A stretch of 64,000 bases of DNA from Mesorhizobium sp. WSM3860 (GTDB lineage Bacteria > Pseudomonadota > Alphaproteobacteria > Rhizobiales > Rhizobiaceae), in NCBI RefSeq assembly GCF_002294995.1, contig NZ_NSGF01000019.1, positions 53,176 to 117,175 on the forward strand, written 5' to 3'. The notes beneath the pieces were generated by a model. That model was given only the letters and a program-made list of their open reading frames with translations. It made no database searches and was not told where the DNA came from. Positions 58,726 to 64,000 of the stretch are shown in pieces (positions within the stretch are counted from its first letter, which is position 1; every line of letters starts with the position of its first letter). The position numbers were made by a program, and so were the translations under genes.

Positions 58726-60066
58726 CTACTTCTGCCGGAAGGCCGTATGCAGGGACGCGGTCAGCGGCCCCAGAATGTAATCCAGCGCGGTGCGTTCCTC
58801 GGTGACGATCATGACCTGCGCCGGCATGCCGGGATAGAGCTGGATCTGCGGGGCGGCGGCGAGTTCCTGCTGATCCACCGCCACGTCGGCCACGTAATAG
58901 GGAAAGCCGGTCTTGGCATCGGTGACGCGGTCCGCCGAGACGCGGGTGACGCGGCCGTGGATGACTGGCGTCGTGCGCTGCTTGTACGAGGTGAAGCGGA
59001 CCTCCGCCGTCATATCGGCGCGCAGGCTGGATATGTCCTCGACCTTGACTTGCGCTTGAACGATCAGCGAATTCCTGGTCGGCACGATGTCCAAAATGGT
59101 CTGGCCGGGCGCGACGATCGCCCCGGTCGAAAAGACCGTCACGTTCATGACCTGGCCGTCATAGGGCGCGCGCACTTCGGCGCGGTCCACCATGGCCTGT
59201 GCGGCAAACATCTTCGGCACCAGATCGGCCAGGTTCGACTGGGTGTCGATCAGCATGGCCGAAAGTTTTGCGCGACGCTCGTTGGTGAGCTGCGCGATCT
59301 GGCTTTCGAGCTCGGCCTTGCTCTGGCGGTTTCCGGCGATCTCGCCGAGCGCCTGGTCGATCAGGCCCTGCAGATCGGAGGCCGAGCGGTCGAGCTCCAG
59401 GATACGCGGCTTCGTCGTCAGCCCCGCCTTCAGCAGCTTGTTGAGGCTCGCCTTTTCGTCGATCGTCGACTTGAGCTGCGCACGAAAAGATTCGACGCGC
59501 GCCTGCTTGCCATCGATTTGCTCGTCGAGCTCGGCGATCCGCTTCTGCAGGATCTGCCTGGCGCCGGCCATCGAGGCGCGCTGGCTCTCGAGGTCGGCAA
59601 TCTGGTTGGCCATGGCGTCCTGCAGATAAGCCTGGTGCTCGGCGGTGATGTCGTTTGGAAAGGCCACCGCCTCATGGCCGTCGAGCTCCGCGCGAATGCG
59701 GGCATCGGTGGCGCGCAGCAGCGCATATTGCTGGGAGTAGAGGTTGAACTCGGACCGGGCGCGGGTGTCGTCGAGCAGCACCAGCACATCGCCGGCCTTG
59801 ACGATGTCGCCGTCCTTGACCCGGATTTCCTTCACCGTGCCGCCGTCGAAATGCTGGACACTCTTGCGGTTGCCCTCGACCTTCACCACCGCATCGGCAA
59901 GCACCGCGCCATTGAGCGGCGCGACCGCGGCCCAGCCGCCGAACACGCCGAAGAAGGCGACGATGATGACCAGGCCGATCCACACCGGTGCCCGGATCGA
60001 ATCCGCATTGGCGCCCGCATCTTCGGCGCCGGAGAGGCTGCGATAGGTAGCCGCGCTATCGGTCAT
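58726..60066 (-). CDS. Type I secretion membrane-fusion protein, HlyD family (PrsE-like)
   Basis: The 446-residue protein has a single N-terminal helix (VWIGLVIIVAFFGVFGGWAA, about 28-47), a biotinyl-lipoyl-like domain split around a long coiled coil (EVAVKVEGNR-type VVKVEGNRKSVQHFDGGTVK; coiled coil about 120-300), and the C-terminal TALDYILGPLTASLHTAFRQ, a signature of the HlyD/PrsE group. It links the ABC transporter with the outer-membrane TolC channel. Its ATG overlaps the ABC gene stop by 4 bp. TolC is not in the window. An open frame upstream to 60249 is an antiframe of the ABC gene. Confidence 0.92.
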   Translation of the reverse strand: MTDSAATYRSLSGAEDAGANADSIRAPVWIGLVIIVAFFGVFGGWAAVAPLNGAVLADAVVKVEGNRKSVQHFDGGTVKEIRVKDGDIVKAGDVLVLLDDTRARSEFNLYSQQYALLRATDARIRAELDGHEAVAFPNDITAEHQAYLQDAMANQIADLESQRASMAGARQILQKRIAELDEQIDGKQARVESFRAQLKSTIDEKASLNKLLKAGLTTKPRILELDRSASDLQGLIDQALGEIAGNRQSKAELESQIAQLTNERRAKLSAMLIDTQSNLADLVPKMFAAQAMVDRAEVRAPYDGQVMNVTVFSTGAIVAPGQTILDIVPTRNSLIVQAQVKVEDISSLRADMTAEVRFTSYKQRTTPVIHGRVTRVSADRVTDAKTGFPYYVADVAVDQQELAAAPQIQLYPGMPAQVMIVTEERTALDYILGPLTASLHTAFRQK

Positions 60067-61802
60067 TGGGCCGCCACCGTAATCGGTGCCGCGCGCTGGT
60101 TGAGCAGCGCCACGATCTCGTTTCTCATGCCGAAGGCTTCGACCGCGCCATCCCGCAAGAGCAGGATCTTGTCGACATTGGCCAAAGTCGAGGGCCGGTG
60201 CGAGACGATGATCACCGTGCTGCCGCGACGCTTCAGCTCCAGCGCGCATTCGGCCAGGGCGCGATCGCCGTCGGCATCGAGGTTGGAGCTCGGCTCGTCG
60301 AGCACGATGAGATTCGGCATGCCGAACACGGCGCGGGCAAGCGCGATGCGCTGCCGGTAGCCGCCGGACAGCACCGCCCCGCCCTCGCCGATCTGCGTCT
60401 CGTAGCCTTGCGGCAGGCGGATGATCATCTCATGCACGCCGGCGAGCCTTGCCGCCTCGATCACCTCGCGGTCGACATCGGCCTTGAAGCGGCCGATATT
60501 GGCGGCCACGGTGTCTGAAAACAGCTCGATGTCCTGCGGCAGGTAGCCGATATGGTCGCCGAGCGCCTCCCTTCCCCATTGCGTCATGTCGGCGCCATCG
60601 AGCCGCACTGTGCCACGGCTCGGCTGCATGATGCCGGCGAGGTGACGCGCCAGCGTCGACTTGCCGGCGCCGGAAGGGCCGACGATGCCGAGCGCCTCGC
60701 CTGCCTCGAGCCGGAACGAGACATCGCGCAGCAGCACCTTCTGCAGGCTGGGAATGGCGAAGCTCAACTGCTCGACGGCGACCTTGCCGGTGGGCTTCGG
60801 CAGGTTGAACGAGCGTTCGCCCTGCGCGCCGCCGTCCAGCAGCTTCTCGACCCGCCCGAGGGCGGCCCGCGCCAGGATCAGGCTGCGCCAGAGGCCGACG
60901 ATCTGCTCGACCGGCTGCAGCCCCCTGCCCAGCAACAGGCTGGCAGCGAACATCGAGCCGCCGGTGATCTGCCGCTCGATCACCAGATAGGCGCCGAGGC
61001 CGAGGATCAGCGACTGCATGGTCAGGCGCAGGAAACGGATCAGCCCGGACATGACCGCTGCCCGGTCGCTCGCCCGCCCCTGCTGGCCGAGCGCCAGGCC
61101 GCGATCGCGCCCCCAGCGCCGGACGAGGCCGTCGATCATGCCCATGGCGCGGATGACTTCCGCGTTCCTGAGGCTCATTTCGGTGAAATTGTAGTTGGCC
61201 GTGGCAAGGTCGTTGGCCTGCTTCAGCGGCGCGCGCACAATATATTCGTTGAGCACCGCCATGGCGATGAGAAGCAGCGAGGAGCCCAGCGCGAAGAAGC
61301 CGAGCCAGGGATGCAGGAGGAAGATGATGCCGATATAGATCGGCGACCACGGCAGGTCGAACAGTGCATGGATGCCGCTGCCGGTGATCACCTGCCGGAA
61401 GGTGTCGAAATCGCGGATCGGCTGGCTTTGCGAGGCACCCTGCGACGGGGTCTCGACGGAAGCCGCCAGGATTTTCGCCGAAAGCAGCCGGTCGAGCCGG
61501 GCGCTGGCCCGCGTCAGGATCGCGGCGCGGACGAGGTCGAGACCGGCGAGCGCAAGAAAGGCTGCAAGCAGCACCAGCGTCAGCATCACCAGCGTCGTCT
61601 CGCTGCCGCTGGTGACCACCCGGTCGTAGATCTGCAGCATGTAGAGCGGCGATGCGAGGTAAAGCAGATTGATCGCCAGGCTGAACACCGCCGCAAACAG
61701 GAAATAGCGGCGGCAGGCGCGAAGCGCTTCCCTGACGATCCTGGATTTGTTGTCGAGACTCAAAATACCCAGCGGCAGAACCGCCCCCTGTCCAAACTGC
61801 AT
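60063..61802 (-). CDS. Type I secretion ABC transporter (PrsD-like)
   Basis: The 579-residue protein has six helices at about 25-320 (YFLFAAVFSLAINLLYLASP, then LYMLQIYDRVVTSGSETTLV, the mark of the PrtD/PrsD type without peptidase domain). The nucleotide-binding domain has Walker A GIVGPSGAGKSTLA, signature LSGGYRQRIALARAV, Walker B LIVLDEPSSNLD and the H-loop VSHRPS. It exports unprocessed proteins bearing a C-terminal signal. MQFGQGAVLPL at 61802 is the chosen start. It begins 139 bp after the RTX protein gene, whose product is the obvious substrate, and overlaps hlyD by 4 bp. Confidence 0.92.
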   Translation of the reverse strand: MQFGQGAVLPLGILSLDNKSRIVREALRACRRYFLFAAVFSLAINLLYLASPLYMLQIYDRVVTSGSETTLVMLTLVLLAAFLALAGLDLVRAAILTRASARLDRLLSAKILAASVETPSQGASQSQPIRDFDTFRQVITGSGIHALFDLPWSPIYIGIIFLLHPWLGFFALGSSLLLIAMAVLNEYIVRAPLKQANDLATANYNFTEMSLRNAEVIRAMGMIDGLVRRWGRDRGLALGQQGRASDRAAVMSGLIRFLRLTMQSLILGLGAYLVIERQITGGSMFAASLLLGRGLQPVEQIVGLWRSLILARAALGRVEKLLDGGAQGERSFNLPKPTGKVAVEQLSFAIPSLQKVLLRDVSFRLEAGEALGIVGPSGAGKSTLARHLAGIMQPSRGTVRLDGADMTQWGREALGDHIGYLPQDIELFSDTVAANIGRFKADVDREVIEAARLAGVHEMIIRLPQGYETQIGEGGAVLSGGYRQRIALARAVFGMPNLIVLDEPSSNLDADGDRALAECALELKRRGSTVIIVSHRPSTLANVDKILLLRDGAVEAFGMRNEIVALLNQRAAPITVAAQ

Positions 61803-61906
61803 GCCCGGAACGATACTACTCCGGATCCCGCACCCGGCCACGCGATCCCCTCGTAAACCTGTCGTAAACCTTAATTCGTAAGCTGAATCGTGAGCCAGCG
61901 GGATAC

Positions 61907-61936
61907 GAGGTGAGCCGCGCGGCCGCGGCTCACCTC
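61907..61936 (-). terminator. Perfect 13-bp-stem hairpin after the RTX gene
   Basis: Arms 61907-61919 (gaggtgagccgcg) and 61924-61936 are exact inverse copies with a 4-base loop, 5 bp after the RTX stop. The leftward flank is not T-rich, so it may act as a weak terminator or mRNA 3' stabiliser, letting some transcripts enter the ABC gene. Confidence 0.6.
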
Positions 61937-61941
61937 TTTGG

Positions 61942-64000
61942 TTACAGCACGAAGTCGCTGGCCGTCAGTCCGAGCCCGGTGCCGGTCAGCGTGATCTGGA
62001 AATCAGCTGTCGTGTTGCCGTTGACGTCGGCGCGCACGATGGTGTTGCCGCCGACTTCGGACCAGGTGATGCTGTTGGCGACGGTGGCTGCATTCTGACC
62101 GCCGAACAGGAAAGCCTGGTCGCCTGGGGCGGCAGCGGCATCGATCGGCGACAGATCGATCTTGTCGACGCCATGCACGAAATCAGTGATGGTGTCGAAA
62201 TTTCCAGCGCCCGGTGCGGAATCCGAGACGGCCGAGCCATAGTAGAAGGTGTCGGCCCCTGCCCCGCCTGTAAGCGCGTCGGCGCCGGCGCCCCCGACGA
62301 GCCTGTCGTTGCCATCGCCACCATTCAGCGTGTCGTTGCCGCTTTGGCCGAACAGCGTATCATTGCCGGCCATGCCGAGAATGATATCTGCGCCCCCGTT
62401 GCCATAGAGGGCATCATCCCCGCCGTTGGCACCGTTGAGACCATCGCTCGAGTTGCCGTTGCTGCCGGTGATGACCTGGAACGTCTCGCTGTACTGGTAA
62501 GCGGGTCCGGCGGGGTCGCCGACCTGCGTTGCCTGCACCGTGACTGAGTACACCTTGCTGGGCGACAGGCCAGAAACAGTGGAACTCAGCGTGCTCCCGC
62601 TGATCGAAAATAGTCCCGGGTCCGATTGCGAGGTGATGCTGTAGACGAAGCTGCCAGGATCCGGGTCGGTCGCGCTCAGCGTGCCCGTGAACTGGAAGGA
62701 GCTGAAGTTCACATCGCCTGTGGTGGTGCTCGGCGTAAGCTGGATGTCGGTCGGCGCAAAGCGCACCGGCCCATCATCCGTGCCTAGGATGTCGATGGCG
62801 ACCGAAGTGTGGGTGCCATCGGCGCTGACCACGTCGAAGTTTTCGGCATAGTGCTGGCCGGCAACGAACTCATCATGCGCCGAGCTTGCGGTGTAGGTCC
62901 AGGCACCAGCCGCGTTGATGGCGAAGGTGCCGTAGTTCCCCACGGTGCCAGCCTGGGCGACGAAGGTTGCCGGGCTGTCGACGTCCGAGATGGTCAGATT
63001 GCCCGAAGTGCTGATCGCCGCAGCCGTGTTGCCTTCAGTCAAATTGACGGATGCCGAGGACAGCACTGCCGCGTCATTGGTGCCCAAAATGTCGATGGCG
63101 ACCGAAGTGTGGGTGCCATCGGCGCTGACCACATCAAAGCTTTCAGTGTAATGCTGACCGGCGACAAACTCGTTGTGGGCAGAGGACGCGGTGTAGGTCC
63201 AGGCACCAGCCGCGTTGACGGCGAAGGTGCCGTAGTTCCCCACCGTGCCGGCCTGAGCCACGAAGTGCGGGTCACTGTCGACGTCCGAGATGGTCAGCGT
63301 GCCGGAGGTCGAGATGGCAGCCGCCGTGTCGCCTTCGGTCAGGTTCTTCACATCCGCCGACAGAACCGCGGCATCGTTGGTGCCGAGGATGTTGACCGTC
63401 ACCGTGGTCGGCGTGCCGTCGGCGCTGACCACGTTGAAGGTGTCGGTGTAGGTGGTGCCGGCGACGAACTCGTCATGCGCCGAGCTTGCCGTATAGGTCC
63501 AAGCGCCGGCAGCGTTGATGGCGAAGGTGCCGTAGGCGCCCACGGTGCCGGCCTGCGCGACGAAGGTCTGCGGGCTGTCGACGTCGGAGATGGTCAGCGT
63601 GCCGGAGGTCGAGATCGCCGCCGCTGTATTGCCTTCCGTCAGGTTCTTCACATCAGCCGAGAGCACGGCGCCGTCATTGGTGCCGTTGATGGTGATGGTG
63701 ACGTCCTGCGTGGTGGTGGCGCCCTTGTCGTCGGTCACCGTCACCGTGAAGATCTCGGTGTGGCTCTCGCCCTGGGCGAGGTTCTGGTGCGCGGCATTGT
63801 CGAGCGTGTAGGTCCACTGACCGGTCGACGCGTCGACGGCGAACGAGCCGTAGGCGCCGGCGGCGTTGCCCGAATAGGCCTGGGTGGCGCCGTTGTCGAC
63901 GTCGGAAGCCTGGACCTGGCCGGTCGCCGTCAGCTGCGTGTCCTCGGTCACCGCGCCGGCCTGCGTGCCCGACGTGATCACCGGCCCGTCATTGGTGCCG
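61942..64000 (-). CDS. Large VCBS-repeat/RTX type I secreted protein, C-terminal part (5' end outside window)
   Basis: The frame is open to the window edge; only the last 686 codons are seen, and GTNDGP continues upstream of the first Val codon at 63981. At least four VCBS/cadherin-like repeats (about 100 residues; SADVKNLTEGNTAAAISTSG, ISDVDSPQTFVAQAGTVGAY, SSAHDEFVAGTTYTDTFNVV) are followed by a cadherin-like domain (TDIQLTPSTTTGDVNFSSF) and calcium-binding RTX nonapeptides (GNDTLFGQSGNDTLNGGDGN; GGAGADALTGGAGADTF). It ends LTGTGLGLTASDFVL, a type I secretion signal form. It is secreted by the adjacent ABC/HlyD proteins, probably as a surface adhesin or biofilm protein. Confidence 0.92.
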   Translation of the reverse strand, partial: GTNDGPVITSGTQAGAVTEDTQLTATGQVQASDVDNGATQAYSGNAAGAYGSFAVDASTGQWTYTLDNAAHQNLAQGESHTEIFTVTVTDDKGATTTQDVTITINGTNDGAVLSADVKNLTEGNTAAAISTSGTLTISDVDSPQTFVAQAGTVGAYGTFAINAAGAWTYTASSAHDEFVAGTTYTDTFNVVSADGTPTTVTVNILGTNDAAVLSADVKNLTEGDTAAAISTSGTLTISDVDSDPHFVAQAGTVGNYGTFAVNAAGAWTYTASSAHNEFVAGQHYTESFDVVSADGTHTSVAIDILGTNDAAVLSSASVNLTEGNTAAAISTSGNLTISDVDSPATFVAQAGTVGNYGTFAINAAGAWTYTASSAHDEFVAGQHYAENFDVVSADGTHTSVAIDILGTDDGPVRFAPTDIQLTPSTTTGDVNFSSFQFTGTLSATDPDPGSFVYSITSQSDPGLFSISGSTLSSTVSGLSPSKVYSVTVQATQVGDPAGPAYQYSETFQVITGSNGNSSDGLNGANGGDDALYGNGGADIILGMAGNDTLFGQSGNDTLNGGDGNDRLVGGAGADALTGGAGADTFYYGSAVSDSAPGAGNFDTITDFVHGVDKIDLSPIDAAAAPGDQAFLFGGQNAATVANSITWSEVGGNTIVRADVNGNTTADFQITLTGTGLGLTASDFVL
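62771..63670 (-). repeat. Three tandem 300-bp VCBS-repeat units
   Basis: Units 62771-63070, 63071-63370 and 63371-63670 are in exact 300-bp register: the same blocks recur at equal offsets (for example aggttcttcacatc at 63341 and 63641). Units 1 and 2 share a 44-bp identical block (62790-62833 against 63090-63133). A fourth, more divergent unit of about 315 bp follows. Each encodes one VCBS domain of 100 residues. Confidence 0.85.

Noticed and set aside
62771..63670. Regular repeats considered as a CRISPR array
   Set aside because: Units are 300 bp, coding and continuous, without spacer structure.

Overview
The window reads as chromosomal DNA of an alphaproteobacterium of the order Rhizobiales, most probably Mesorhizobium or a close relative. 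Support comes from the high-GC codon use, the run pmbA - cysQ-like - DUF4170 - DUF374 - waaA - lpxK, the EF-P type, PrsD/PrsE-like type I secretion genes and palindromic intergenic elements of a rhizobial kind. This genus assignment is inference; no 16S rRNA gene is present. I recognised no tRNA, rRNA, CRISPR array, complete IS element or phage module.

Region by region. 0-2.2 kb: start of an EamA/DMT exporter, a divergent LysR regulator, a C-terminally anchored hypothetical protein and a DUF2093 protein. 2.1-8 kb: a 200-bp inverted-repeat element, then a compact leftward run for lipid A/Kdo synthesis with housekeeping partners. 8.2-10 kb: epmA and efp, an enzyme and its substrate, transcribed divergently. 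10-13.3 kb: LysR regulator divergent from two tandem 3-hydroxyisobutyrate-dehydrogenase-like genes and a coupled DUF2218 gene. 13.5-16.2 kb: a reactive-sulfur module (ArsR-rhodanese fusion regulator, metallo-beta-lactamase-fold persulfide-dioxygenase-like enzyme, MFS transporter) around a perfect 30-bp palindrome. 16.3-26.3 kb: acyltransferase 3, beta-propeller protein, HTH regulator divergent from a DUF899 gene, a multi-PAS histidine kinase with a single-domain response regulator, cardiolipin synthase and an endonuclease/exonuclease/phosphatase protein. 26.3-32.7 kb: a LacI-controlled arabinoside uptake and hydrolysis operon with GH127 and no ATPase gene.

32.8-38.3 kb looks accessory: a TRAP transporter operon, whose DctQ subunit carries a TM2-like N-terminal domain, lies between gene remnants. 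One remnant is a decayed copy of the 3' end of a methyltransferase gene found intact 6.4 kb further on. 38.3-44.8 kb: DUF6064 membrane protein coupled to a Tat-exported aldo/keto reductase, a diacylglycerol-kinase-type lipid kinase, a MscS channel, an SLC13/TrkA-C permease and the methyltransferase.

45-53 kb holds the most system-like locus: a GT2 glycosyltransferase, a membrane-anchored HEAT-repeat protein, a TPR plus YaiO-type beta-barrel outer-membrane protein, two CheY-like receivers and a hybrid histidine kinase, facing a small Hpt-domain ORF that has no canonical start codon. I read it as a phosphorelay-controlled envelope or polysaccharide export machine. 53-64 kb: epoxide-hydrolase-like protein, porin-like protein, cytochrome P450, Stf0-type sulfotransferase, an alpha/beta hydrolase whose usual catalytic His is Asn, a small protein resembling RTX-toxin acyltransferases, type I secretion membrane-fusion and ABC proteins, and the 3' part of a large VCBS-repeat/RTX protein that runs off the right edge.
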